Shown here: positions 17,160 to 25,230 of the stretch, one piece after another
How the letters are laid out: the number at the start of each line of letters is the position of its first letter
Position numbering within the stretch: the first letter of the stretch is position 1
NCBI GenBank assembly: GCA_964347475.1
Contig: CAYFYY010000002.1
Span: forward strand, 1-64,000
Source of the DNA: GCA-020356105 sp964347475
GTDB lineage: Bacteria; Pseudomonadota; Alphaproteobacteria; UBA8366; JADFVY01
Reading direction: 5' to 3'
DNA: 64,000 bases
The notes under the pieces: generated by a model
The model's input: only the letters and a program-made list of their open reading frames with translations
Databases searched by the model: none
Told to the model about the DNA's origin: nothing
Position numbers and translations under genes: made by a program

Positions 17160-17891
17160 ATGAGAAGTTGCGCACTCGCCGGACGCTTTCTCGTCGCGGC
17201 CGTCGCCCTTTGTCTTGTACCGGTGTCGGCCGTCGCGGCGGAGCAGCGCGACGGCTTCCCCCGCGATTCCGACCCGCTTGCCCTGTACGGCCCGAAGATC
17301 GAGTTCGACGTGTACCGCAAGGGCGCCCGGGTCGGTTTCCATCGGGTGCGGTTCGAGCGGATCGGCGACGAGCTCCGCGTCTCCAATACCTTCGAGGTCG
17401 AGGTCGGCCTGCTGTTCTTCACTGCCTTTCGCTATCTCTACCAGTCGGACAGCCGGTGGCGGGACGGCCGGCTGGTTTATCTGCGAGCAACGGTCGACGA
17501 TAACGGCAAACGGACGCTTGTAGAGGCCGCCCATGACGGCGCCCGGATAACGATCCGCGCCGGCGATGCGCGCGCCGCGTTCGCCGGGACCCTTTACCCG
17601 ACGAACCACTGGAACAGTGCCGTGCTCGGTGAGACGCGGGTGATCAACACGCTCACCGGCCGCATCAACGAGGTGCGGATTTTGCCGCAGGGCCGCGAGA
17701 CGGTGGCCACGGAACGCGGCCGGATCATGGCGATTCGGTATGCCTACACAGGCGAGCTCGACGCAGCGGTCTGGTATGACGACGCCGGGCGTTGGGTGAA
17801 ACTGCGTTTCTTGGGTCGGGACGGCTCGGTGATCGAATATGTGTGCCGGCGCTGCCAGGGGGGCATCGGACCGCAGGCCGCAAATGGCTGA
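17160..17891 (+). CDS. DUF6134-like secreted protein of the stress cluster
   Basis: 243 residues with a signal peptide (about 1-28, ending SAVAAEQ) and a beta-rich domain beginning IEFDVYRKGARVGFHRVRFERIGDELRVSNTFEVEVG, resembling DUF6134. Predicted periplasmic; activity unknown. It begins an operon with an SDR and a SnoaL-like protein, overlapping the SDR by 8 bp. The ATG at 17142 in the same frame is only about six bases beyond the predicted transcription start, so the ATG at 17160, preceded by a G-rich ribosome site, is preferred. Family members occur next to CFA-like methyltransferase and DUF1365 genes, as here. Confidence 0.75.
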   Translation: MRSCALAGRFLVAAVALCLVPVSAVAAEQRDGFPRDSDPLALYGPKIEFDVYRKGARVGFHRVRFERIGDELRVSNTFEVEVGLLFFTAFRYLYQSDSRWRDGRLVYLRATVDDNGKRTLVEAAHDGARITIRAGDARAAFAGTLYPTNHWNSAVLGETRVINTLTGRINEVRILPQGRETVATERGRIMAIRYAYTGELDAAVWYDDAGRWVKLRFLGRDGSVIEYVCRRCQGGIGPQAANG

Positions 17892-18648
17892 CTCCCGGAG
17901 ACAGAAGATCGTCTGGATAACCGGCGCGGGCAAGGGCATCGGCCGCGCCGTCGCCCGTCGACTTGCGCAGGACGGTTGGACCGTGGCCGCGAGCGCGCGC
18001 ACGGAAGACGACCTCGCCAGCCTAGCATCCGAGTTCCCGCCGGGCCGCGTGCACCCCTATCCTCTCGATGTCGCCGACCTCGGGCGAACCGAGGCGACGC
18101 TGAAGCGGATCGAACGGGACCTCGGCGCGCTCGATCTCGCGGTTCTCAACGCCGGGACGCACATTTCATTCGGCGCGAAGGACTTCTCGGTCGAGGCGTT
18201 CCGACAGCTGGTCGAGACCAACCTGATGGGAACGGTGCATGGCCTCGCACAGGTCATCCCCGGCTTCATCGCCCGCCGGCGGGGACACATCGCAGTGGTC
18301 GCTTCGCTGGCGGGTTATCGTGGACTGCCGACGGCGGCCGCATACGGGGCCACGAAGGCCGGCCTGATCAATATGTGCGAGGCACTGAAGCCGGAACTCG
18401 ATCTGCACGGCGTGCGGCTGACCCTGATAAATCCCGGCTTCGTGGAAACGCCGCTTACGGACAGGAACACGTTCCCGATGCCGTTCCTGATTTCGGTCGA
18501 GGCAGCAGCCGACGAAATCATCCGTGGCCTGACCCGGGCAAAATTCGAAGTTGCATTTCCAGGCCGGTTCGTCGTGTTGATGAAGATGCTCCGTCTGTTG
18601 CCCGATCGCCTGTTCTTTGCCCTGACGCGCCGGATGAGCCGCCAATGA
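17884..18648 (+). CDS. SDR family oxidoreductase of the stress cluster
   Basis: 254-residue short-chain dehydrogenase. TGAGKGIG near the N-terminus (about 11-18) binds the dinucleotide, NAG at about 89-91, and the catalytic Y-x3-K is intact as YGATK. The sequence LVETNLMGTVHGL is typical of classical SDRs. The substrate is unknown; the setting suggests an oxidised lipid or membrane-derived carbonyl. It overlaps the upstream DUF6134 gene by 8 bp and the downstream SnoaL gene as ATGA, so all three are co-translated. Confidence 0.88.
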   Translation: MADSRRQKIVWITGAGKGIGRAVARRLAQDGWTVAASARTEDDLASLASEFPPGRVHPYPLDVADLGRTEATLKRIERDLGALDLAVLNAGTHISFGAKDFSVEAFRQLVETNLMGTVHGLAQVIPGFIARRRGHIAVVASLAGYRGLPTAAAYGATKAGLINMCEALKPELDLHGVRLTLINPGFVETPLTDRNTFPMPFLISVEAAADEIIRGLTRAKFEVAFPGRFVVLMKMLRLLPDRLFFALTRRMSRQ

Positions 18649-19064
18649 CCGCACCCCACGAACGGTACCGACGGTATCTCGAGGCCCTGACTCCGCAGTC
18701 CCTCGACGATCTCTCCCACTATGTGAGCGCAAGCGTCCGATTCCGTGACCCGTTTCACGACGTGCGGAACCGCGATGGCATGGCGCGGGTCTTCCGGCGC
18801 ATGTTCGAGACGGTCCGGGACATCCGCTTCGCCGTCCAGCACATGGCGATGGACGGGGACGTGTGTTTGATGCAGTGGCGCTTTTCTGGTTTGCTTCGGG
18901 GTCGGGCTTGGCAGATCAACGGCGCCAGCGCTGTGCGGTTCGATCCCGACGGGCAGGTGGTCGAGCATATCGACTACTGGGATGCAGCCGAGAACCTGTA
19001 CGAACGGCTGCCGCTCATCGGCTGGCTGCTCTCGCGGTTGCGGCGGCGGTTGACCCGGTGCTGA
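18645..19064 (+). CDS. SnoaL-like (NTF2 fold) protein
   Basis: 139 residues of the nuclear transport factor 2 / SnoaL fold: SLDDLSHYVSASVRFRDPFHDVRNRDGMARVFRRMF, then strand-rich VCLMQWRFSGLL and FDPDGQVVEHIDYWDA. The fold serves as a small-molecule isomerase or binding cavity; polyketide SnoaL cyclases are distant relatives. It is the last gene of the plus-strand stress operon. Its 3' end overlaps the 3' end of the convergent DUF3833 gene by 50 bp, so transcripts of the two operons are complementary there. Confidence 0.82.
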   Translation: MTAPHERYRRYLEALTPQSLDDLSHYVSASVRFRDPFHDVRNRDGMARVFRRMFETVRDIRFAVQHMAMDGDVCLMQWRFSGLLRGRAWQINGASAVRFDPDGQVVEHIDYWDAAENLYERLPLIGWLLSRLRRRLTRC

Positions 19065-19620
19065 GCCGCGACGCCGCGGCCCGCGCGGCCACGCCTGGCT
19101 TCATGAAGGCGAGGGTGACTTCGCCGATCTCGATCCCGAGCTTGCTGACCCGGGCCCGGTTGAGCAGCACGCCGGAGGGCTGCAGGAACATCCAGTCGTT
19201 GAAATGTACGCGCACCGTGCCGTCGCCGACCTTCAGATCCATCTGGTAGCGCCAGTTGAGCGCGTTGCCGTAAGCCTCGCCATGGGCCACGCCGACGACA
19301 TCGTCGGCGCGTCCCTCATAACTGTTCGGCCCGGTCTTGGTGATGCGCCAGACGCGCCGGTCCCGGTCGCCGTCGCTGAAGACGAAGCGCTCGTCGAGAA
19401 CCAGCAGGCTGCCGTCCCAGGAGCCCTCGATATCCACGGTGAACTGCCGCCGCAACCGGCCGAAGCGATCTTCGAAGAGGCCCCAGGCACGGGTCTCCCC
19501 GACGAAATACTCCTCCAGCACGAGGGCCGGAGTCGAATCTCTGAATTCCACTGGTTTCATGCTCGTACAACCGCTTATCAACAGAATGCCTGCAAGGGCT
19601 GCGCCCAGCCGTGCTGTCAT
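19015..19620 (-). CDS. DUF3833 lipoprotein
   Basis: 201 residues with a lipobox (GILLISGC, lipid Cys at about 18) and a DUF3833 domain (LVLEEYFVGETRAWGLFEDRFGRLRRQFTVDIEG, RRVWRITKTGPNSYEGRADDVVG). Probably an outer-membrane or periplasmic lipoprotein with a lipocalin-like barrel. It is the last gene of a five-gene operon; its ATG overlaps the MFS stop. DUF3833 genes recur with CFA-like methyltransferases and DUF1365. The final 50 bp lie antisense to the SnoaL-like gene. Confidence 0.85.
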   Translation of the reverse strand: MTARLGAALAGILLISGCTSMKPVEFRDSTPALVLEEYFVGETRAWGLFEDRFGRLRRQFTVDIEGSWDGSLLVLDERFVFSDGDRDRRVWRITKTGPNSYEGRADDVVGVAHGEAYGNALNWRYQMDLKVGDGTVRVHFNDWMFLQPSGVLLNRARVSKLGIEIGEVTLAFMKPGVAARAAASRLSTGSTAAATARAASR

Positions 19621-20993
19621 CGGGCCGTCTCCTCCACGCCGACGCTGCCCGGCGCCAGGCGGTCCAGCCGACGCCGGATCACCGCGTGGCGCCCGGCCGT
19701 CAACGGAAACCGCCACACCATCGCGATGGCCATCGTTTTTATTACGACCGGAACCAGCGCATAGATCACCGCAAGCATGCGAATTTCGTCCTCGCCCGGC
19801 GCGTCAGGATCGAACCCCGCCGCCTCGAGGGCGGGCAGCGCGAGCCCGACCGCAAAGGCGAGTGCCAGCTTGGTGCTCATGCTCCACAGGGCGAAGTGCA
19901 GGCCGGCCCGGTTCCGGCCGGAGCGGAGCCGATCATAATCGACCACGTCGGCCTGAATGGCCGGCGGCAGGACCAGATCCGCACCGAGCGCCACGCCGGT
20001 AACGAGACAAATGACGGCAAAGCCCGCGAAGGCGCCTTGCGGCATGAGCGGGACAGTGGCGAAGGCCAGGCACGCCGCGGCCATCGTTGCACACCACACG
20101 CGGTGTTTGCCGAACCGACGGCTGAGCGGCAGCCAGAGCGAAATCGCGCCGATCGCCGAGAGGAAATAGAGCAGCACGTAGAGCGGGCGTTGCCCGGAAT
20201 CGGCGCCCAGTCCGTGCTCGAGATAGATGAGGAACAGGGCCGCGGGAATGCCGTTGGCCAGGCCATTCAGGAACCAAGCCGAGAGCAGCCTGAGAAACGG
20301 CCGGTTGGTCATCAGCAGAACGGCGCCTGCGCGCAGGCCGAGGAGCGACGCCGTTCCCGGGCTGCGTCGGGGCGGCGGAGACTCCGGCACCTTCCACAGC
20401 AGAAGCGGTATGGCTGCAATGCCGAGGATGATGGCGGTCCACGCCGTGGCGCCGATGGCATCGCGTTCCGTGCCACCCAGCCGAACCACAAGCGCGTTGA
20501 CGATGCCGGCCGCGAGAATGCCGGCCAGCATCAGACCCTCACGCCATGAGGTGATGCGCGTGCGCTCGTTATAGTCCGGGCTCAACTCGGCGCCCCAGGC
20601 CAGATAGGGGACCGCGACCATGGTCCAGCCGGCATAGAGCACGATCGACCAGCGGAGCAGATAGGCCGCGTCGACGGTGCCTGGCGGATTCAGGATCTTG
20701 AATAGGCCCAGCCCCGCGATCACCGCGCCCGCGGCAATCCATGGCTTGCGACGGCTGCGGCGGATGCCGAACCGGTCGCTCAGCGCCCCGACCAGCGGGT
20801 CGGTGACGGTGTCGAAGACGCGGGCAGCCAGCAGGACGAGACCTGTCGTCGCCAGGCCGAGCCCCAGTTCGATGCCGTACAGGGCCGGCAGGTGGATGTA
20901 GACCGGGATCGTCGGCAGCGCCAGAACGAGCGCCGGCAGCGCATAGCTCGACAGTACCGGCGCGGGCAGCCCGGCGTGACCGCTGCCCCTCAT
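19617..20993 (-). CDS. MFS transporter, MelB/GPH-like
   Basis: 458-residue membrane protein with about twelve hydrophobic segments. The loop FDTVTDPLVGALSDRFG between helices 2 and 3 is the signature of the sodium/sugar symporter (GPH, MelB-like) branch of the major facilitator superfamily. Substrate unknown; placed between a lipid methyltransferase and a lipoprotein, it may move lipids or lysolipids, as LplT and MFSD2A relatives do (inference). The ATG overlaps the methyltransferase stop (ATGA); readings upstream of it are antisense-like noise. Confidence 0.85.
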   Translation of the reverse strand: MRGSGHAGLPAPVLSSYALPALVLALPTIPVYIHLPALYGIELGLGLATTGLVLLAARVFDTVTDPLVGALSDRFGIRRSRRKPWIAAGAVIAGLGLFKILNPPGTVDAAYLLRWSIVLYAGWTMVAVPYLAWGAELSPDYNERTRITSWREGLMLAGILAAGIVNALVVRLGGTERDAIGATAWTAIILGIAAIPLLLWKVPESPPPRRSPGTASLLGLRAGAVLLMTNRPFLRLLSAWFLNGLANGIPAALFLIYLEHGLGADSGQRPLYVLLYFLSAIGAISLWLPLSRRFGKHRVWCATMAAACLAFATVPLMPQGAFAGFAVICLVTGVALGADLVLPPAIQADVVDYDRLRSGRNRAGLHFALWSMSTKLALAFAVGLALPALEAAGFDPDAPGEDEIRMLAVIYALVPVVIKTMAIAMVWRFPLTAGRHAVIRRRLDRLAPGSVGVEETAR

Positions 20994-22222
20994 GGACGTT
21001 CGATCACGAACTGGCCGACGTCGATCCGGCCGAGATCGAAGCCGGCCTCGCAATAGTTCAGGTAGAAGCGCCACATGCGGTAGAAGCGCCGGTCGAAGCC
21101 AAGGCGCTGGATCTGGAGCCAGGCCTCGCGGAAGGCGGCGTCCCAGCGGCGCAGGGACTCGGCATAGGAGGCACCGAAATAGAACCGGTCGCGCAGCGTC
21201 AGACCGGCGTCCGCCACCGCCCGCTCGAACGCCGCCGGACCGGGCAGCATGCCGCCGGGAAAGATATACAGCTGGATGAAATCCGGGGTGCGGCGATAGC
21301 TCTCGAAGACCTCGTCGGCAATGGTGATGACCTGCAGGCCGGCCTTGCCGCCCGGCTTCAGGCACCGGTCAACGACCGCGAAATAGGTCGCCCAGTTTTC
21401 CTCGCCGACGGCCTCGAACATCTCGATCGAGACGATCTTGTCGAACCTGCCGGTCACGTCGCGATAGTCCTGGAGCCGGATCTCGACCTGCCCGGCGAGG
21501 CCGGCCCGCGCCATGCGCGCCTCGGCGAAGGCGGCCTGCTCCGCAGACAGGGTCAGGCCCACCACTTCGCAGTCGAACTCGGCGGCGGCGATCTCGGCAA
21601 ACCCGCCCCAACCGCAGCCGATCTCCAGCACCCGGTCCCCCGGCTGCAGGTCGAGGGCCCGCGCCAGGCGCCGGTACTTGCGTTTCTGCGCCGCTTCATG
21701 GGGTTCGCTGAAATCCTCGAACAGCGCCGACGAGTACGACATCGTACCGTCCAGCCAGTGGCCGTAGAAGCGGTTGCCGAGGTCGTAATGGGCGGCGATG
21801 TTGCGGCGGCTGCCCCGTCGCGTATTGGCCCGCCGGGCATGCCGGAACCGGTTGATCATCCGGACCAGGGGCGACGCCGCCATCAGGTCCGACAGCGCCT
21901 TGAGGTTCATGGCCCCGAGCCTGAGCGCGGCACTCAGCTCAGGCGAGTCCCACTCGCCCCGCATATAGCCTTCCGCAAGGCCGATGCCGCCGGACAACAG
22001 GACACGCCTGACGAGGCGCAGGTCGCGCACCCTGATCCGGCCCTCCGGGCCAGGCTCGGGGCCTTCGAAGGTCATCGTCCGGCCGGACGGAAACTCGACA
22101 TTGAGTTTTCCGAACCGGATCCGGCGCAGCCAGCGCGCCAGCAGAATTTCCCGCAGCCCGGGACGCATGACTGCATCCCGGACAACCGCGGCGACCGCCG
22201 TCTGTGTCAAGCTGTTCTCCAT
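20990..22222 (-). CDS. Cyclopropane-fatty-acyl-phospholipid synthase family methyltransferase
   Basis: 410 residues. SAM-binding motif I is VLEIGCGWGGFAEIA at about 192-206, preceded by NIAAHYDLGNRFYGHWLD and followed by GLTLSAEQAAFAEAR, both hallmarks of the CFA synthase family. These enzymes add a methylene or methyl group to unsaturated acyl chains of membrane lipids. In Rhodobacter sphaeroides, relatives inside the RpoE-ChrR regulon serve furan fatty acid formation, so the product here may be a methylated or furan lipid rather than a cyclopropane (inference). It sits between DUF1365 and the MFS gene, downstream of the predicted RpoE promoter at 24467. Confidence 0.9.
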   Translation of the reverse strand: MENSLTQTAVAAVVRDAVMRPGLREILLARWLRRIRFGKLNVEFPSGRTMTFEGPEPGPEGRIRVRDLRLVRRVLLSGGIGLAEGYMRGEWDSPELSAALRLGAMNLKALSDLMAASPLVRMINRFRHARRANTRRGSRRNIAAHYDLGNRFYGHWLDGTMSYSSALFEDFSEPHEAAQKRKYRRLARALDLQPGDRVLEIGCGWGGFAEIAAAEFDCEVVGLTLSAEQAAFAEARMARAGLAGQVEIRLQDYRDVTGRFDKIVSIEMFEAVGEENWATYFAVVDRCLKPGGKAGLQVITIADEVFESYRRTPDFIQLYIFPGGMLPGPAAFERAVADAGLTLRDRFYFGASYAESLRRWDAAFREAWLQIQRLGFDRRFYRMWRFYLNYCEAGFDLGRIDVGQFVIERP

Positions 22223-22234
22223 ACTTTGCGATGC

Positions 22235-23026
22235 TCAAGCAGGGGGTGACTCGGATGTTCCGATGCTGCTGCGGACCGGCCGGCTGGCGGGGCGGTGCCG
22301 GAACACGCGAAAGCCCTTGGCCCACATGAGCACGGCCTGCCAGTGGATGGCGGCGATGACCTTCAGGGTCAGCAGCGGGAACCGCAGCAGGGCCCGGGCA
22401 AGGGCGCCGTCTGTCAGCCGCTGCCGCGTGCCCTTGAAGAACGCTGCCAGCAGCAGGCCGTCCGCATCCTCCTCGCGGATGACGATATTGATGCCGTCGC
22501 CGGGCGGCACGATGCGGAAATGGTAGTCCGCCTCCATGGCGATGAACGGCGACACGTACAGCGACTTCGCGCAGCGCTGCCGGATGACCGTGCGGCCGTC
22601 GCCGGACACCGGGATCACGTAGGTGTGGCGCTCGGAAAAGGTGTTGCAGACCTCATACAGAATGGCCGCGAGATTGCCGTTGCGGCGGTAGCAGAAATAG
22701 ACGCTGAGCGGGTTGAACACGTAACCGAGGACGCGGGGGTAACAGAGCAGCCGGATCGGCCCGCCGTCCGGCTCGACCCCGGCCTCCCGCATGCGGGCCT
22801 CCGCCCATGCTCTCAGCGGCTCGCCGGTCGTCGGACCGTGATCGCTGTCACGGAAGGAAAGCGGGGCCGGCCGGTTATAGCCGAACAGGCGCAGCCGGCG
22901 GTCCAGCTCGGGCAGCTCGTCCAGGTCCAGCAGCAGGCTGAACACCCGGTAACGCAGGCGGTGGCGGCGCGGCCGCACCCGCTCGTGCCCGACGGTGCCT
23001 AGATAGAGGGCGGAGTCCGTCGTCAT
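22235..23026 (-). CDS. DUF1365 protein of the lipid-modification operon
   Basis: 263 residues of DUF1365 (ALYLGTVGHERVRPRRHRLRYRVFSLLLDLDELPELDRRL, then VLGYVFNPLSVYFCYR). DUF1365 proteins almost always accompany a FAD-dependent oxidoreductase and a CFA-like methyltransferase, as here, and are thought to act in the same lipid pathway; no reaction is established from sequence. The ATG at 23026 overlaps the stop of the FAD gene (ATGA), which fixes the start and implies translational coupling. Confidence 0.88.
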   Translation of the reverse strand: MTTDSALYLGTVGHERVRPRRHRLRYRVFSLLLDLDELPELDRRLRLFGYNRPAPLSFRDSDHGPTTGEPLRAWAEARMREAGVEPDGGPIRLLCYPRVLGYVFNPLSVYFCYRRNGNLAAILYEVCNTFSERHTYVIPVSGDGRTVIRQRCAKSLYVSPFIAMEADYHFRIVPPGDGINIVIREEDADGLLLAAFFKGTRQRLTDGALARALLRFPLLTLKVIAAIHWQAVLMWAKGFRVFRHRPASRPVRSSIGTSESPPA

Positions 23027-24375
23027 GCCGCCGGCGCCCGGGCTTCGGTGGGCAGGCTGATCCGGTCGCTTTCTCCGGCGACCGACCAGGGCCGGCGCAG
23101 GCCGCCGAGCCGCTCGGCCACGGCTAGGCCGGCCTGCAGGGCGTCCTCGTGGAAGCCGTACCCGAAATAGCTGCCGCAATACCAGGTCCGCCGATGGCCC
23201 TGCAGCGACCACAGCTGCGTCTGCGCCGCGAGGGCGGCGCTGTCGAAGTAAGGATGCGTGTATTCGAACTCGCGGAGCACGGTGCCAAGGGCCGGCTCGC
23301 GCACGGGATTGAGCGTCACGAACAGCGGGTGCCGGGAGTCGAGCGACTGCAGGCGGTTCATCCAGTAGGTCACGCAGAGGGCCTGGTCGCCTGGCGCGTT
23401 GCGGTTGCCGATGAAGTTCCAGCTGGACCAGACCCGTTGGCGCCGCGGCATCAGCGCGCTGTCCCGGTGGAGGACGGCGCGGTTGCGGGTATACCGCCAG
23501 CAGCCGAGCAGCCGCGCCTCCAGCGGGTCCGGATCGGCGAGCACGCGGAAGGCCTCGTCGGCATGCGCGGCGATGACCACGTGATCATAGAGATCGGCGC
23601 GCCCGCCGCGGTCCTCGACCACGACTTCGTGGCCCAGCCGGCGCACCGCGGCGACGCCGCCGAAGCGGATGGCATCGCGGTACGGTGCCGTCAGGCGTTT
23701 CACATACTCCCGGCTGCCCCCGTCTACGGTCCGCCATTGCGGCCGGTCGCGCAGCCGCAGCAGGCCGTGATGCTCGAAGAAGCGGACGAACGCGGCCGCA
23801 GGGTACTCGAGCATGTCCCGCGGGGTCGTCGACCAGATGGCGGCGCCCATCGGCAGCAGGTGGTCGGTGATGAAGCCGTCGCTGTAGCGCTCGCGCCTCA
23901 GATAGTCGCCGAGCCCGATACCGGCGCCGTCGGGATCGCTCAACAGGTCGGGCGCCGTCCTGTAAAAGCGCACGAGATCGGCCATCATGCGCCAGAACCG
24001 CGGCCGGAGCGCATTGGGCCGCTGGCCGAGAAGGCTGTTCAGGTCGCTTCCCGCATACTCCATCGCCCCGTCGTCGAGCGACGCGGCGAAGGACATGTCG
24101 CTGTCCTTCGTCGGCACGTCGAGATGCGCGAACAGGGCGGTCAGGTTCGGATAGTTGACCTCGTTGTAGACGATGAACCCGGTATCGACCGGGACCACCC
24201 CCTGTGGCGTCGCCGCGTCGACGGTATTCGAATGCCCACCGATCCAAGCGTTCTGCTCGTACACGGTGATCCGATGCCGCTGGTTCAGCAGCCAGGCCGC
24301 CGCCATGCCGGCGATCCCGGTTCCGATAACGGCGATGCGAAGGCGGCGGTCGTGCAGGCGGTTGATGTGGCTCAT
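23023..24375 (-). CDS. FAD/NAD(P)-binding oxidoreductase of the lipid-modification operon
   Basis: 450-residue flavoprotein of the amine oxidase / desaturase-like fold. The dinucleotide motif is IAVIGTGIAGMAAAWLL (about 14-30), followed by YEQNAWIGGHSNTV, a pattern shared with phytoene-desaturase-like enzymes. The C-terminus closes with the FAD contact QGHRRTWYCGSYFGYGFHEDAL. It leads the minus-strand operon FAD-DUF1365-CFA-MFS-DUF3833. In R. sphaeroides, flavoproteins of this kind are implicated in introducing unsaturation during furan fatty acid synthesis; the same role is inferred, not shown. The ATG at 24375 lies about 63 bases after the -10 of an RpoE-type promoter. Confidence 0.88.
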   Translation of the reverse strand: MSHINRLHDRRLRIAVIGTGIAGMAAAWLLNQRHRITVYEQNAWIGGHSNTVDAATPQGVVPVDTGFIVYNEVNYPNLTALFAHLDVPTKDSDMSFAASLDDGAMEYAGSDLNSLLGQRPNALRPRFWRMMADLVRFYRTAPDLLSDPDGAGIGLGDYLRRERYSDGFITDHLLPMGAAIWSTTPRDMLEYPAAAFVRFFEHHGLLRLRDRPQWRTVDGGSREYVKRLTAPYRDAIRFGGVAAVRRLGHEVVVEDRGGRADLYDHVVIAAHADEAFRVLADPDPLEARLLGCWRYTRNRAVLHRDSALMPRRQRVWSSWNFIGNRNAPGDQALCVTYWMNRLQSLDSRHPLFVTLNPVREPALGTVLREFEYTHPYFDSAALAAQTQLWSLQGHRRTWYCGSYFGYGFHEDALQAGLAVAERLGGLRRPWSVAGESDRISLPTEARAPAA

Positions 24376-24437
24376 CGGGACGATTTCCGGTAAGGACAGT
24401 GGGATCGGCGCAGCAATGCGCCGGGCGGATTTCTGTC

Positions 24438-24467
24438 TTGTTACGGCCTGATCCCGGCAATGGATCA
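24438..24467 (-). promoter_or_regulatory. RpoE-type promoter of the FAD-DUF1365-CFA-MFS-DUF3833 operon
   Basis: On the minus strand TGATCC (24467-24462), 18 bases, then TAACAA (24443-24438), preceded by CCG. Same -35 sequence and same spacing as the rpoE promoter 28 bp away on the other strand. The two point away from each other, so the sigma factor would drive both its own gene and the lipid operon from one intergenic region. Confidence 0.75.
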
Positions 24468-24494
24468 CAAAGGCCGCAAAAAAACCGGTGGGGG

Positions 24495-24524
24495 TGATCC
24501 GGATCAGCGTGAGCCGCGTAATCA
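24495..24524 (+). promoter_or_regulatory. RpoE-type autoregulatory promoter of rpoE-chrR
   Basis: TGATCC at 24495-24500, 18-base spacer, TAATCA at 24519-24524, preceded by GCG. The -35 lies within the palindrome TGATCCGGATCA (24495-24506), but the reverse reading has no suitable -10. The start codon of rpoE is 134 bases after the -10, leaving room for a leader. Autoregulation is standard for this sigma-factor group. Confidence 0.7.
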
Positions 24525-24657
24525 GGACATGTACAGTTCGCAACGCTCCTGCGATGGTCTTGCACCGCAGCCTCCGGCCGCGCGCGGCGCCGTTATGTTT
24601 GCGCGGCGCCACGGCGGGCCCGCCGGGGGCCTGAAACCGCGGGAGGATCCGGGAGGG

Positions 24658-25230
24658 ATGACCGGCGTCGAGAACGGAAGGGATGCAACCGAAACGCTGA
24701 ACGGTCTGCTTGTCGCGGTGGCCGAGGAGCGCGACCGCCAGGCCTTCCAGAGCCTGTTCCGACATTTCGCGCCGCGCATCAAGGCGTTCGTCCTCAGCCA
24801 GCGAACCGATCCCGGCCTGGCCGAGGAAATCGTCCAGGAGACGATGTTGAATGTCTGGCGCAAGGCGGCGCAGTTCGAACCCGCCCGGGCCTCCGCATCG
24901 ACCTGGATCTTTACCATCGCCCGGAACATGCGGATCGACATGTTGCGGAAGGCCAGGCGGCCGGAGCCGGATCTGAACGACCCGGCCACCGTCCCGGAAC
25001 CGGAACCGCTCGCCCACGAGCGTATCTCGCACGCGCAGGAGGCGGGTCGGCTGAGAGACGCAATCGCCCGGCTGCCGGGCGAACAGCGGGAGGTTCTGCG
25101 GCTGGTCTTCCAGGAGGACGTCACGCACGCCGAGGCCGCCGCGCGCCTCGGCCTGCCGGTTGGCACCGTGAAGTCGCGGATCAGACTGGCGCTCAAACGC
25201 GTGCGGTCCGAGGTTGGAGAAGAAGGATGA
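24658..25230 (+). CDS. rpoE: ECF sigma factor RpoE, ChrR-controlled type
   Basis: 190 residues. Region 2 (about 25-95) has the typical FRHFAPRIKAFVLSQRTDPGLAEEIVQETMLNVWRKA and region 4 (about 125-185) has LPGEQREVLRLVFQEDVTHAEAAARLGLPVGTVKSRIRLALKRV. It is the partner of the zinc anti-sigma factor encoded directly after it, with start and stop overlapping as ATGA. In Rhodobacter this pair answers singlet oxygen. A GGGAGGG stretch precedes the ATG at 24658. The predicted targets in this window are its own operon, two lipid operons and glutathione peroxidase. Confidence 0.92.
   Translation: MTGVENGRDATETLNGLLVAVAEERDRQAFQSLFRHFAPRIKAFVLSQRTDPGLAEEIVQETMLNVWRKAAQFEPARASASTWIFTIARNMRIDMLRKARRPEPDLNDPATVPEPEPLAHERISHAQEAGRLRDAIARLPGEQREVLRLVFQEDVTHAEAAARLGLPVGTVKSRIRLALKRVRSEVGEEG

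Noticed and set aside
24495..24506. Reverse reading of TGATCCGGATCA as a second minus-strand promoter
   Set aside because: No TA-containing -10 at 18 bases on the minus strand; the better minus site is at 24467.
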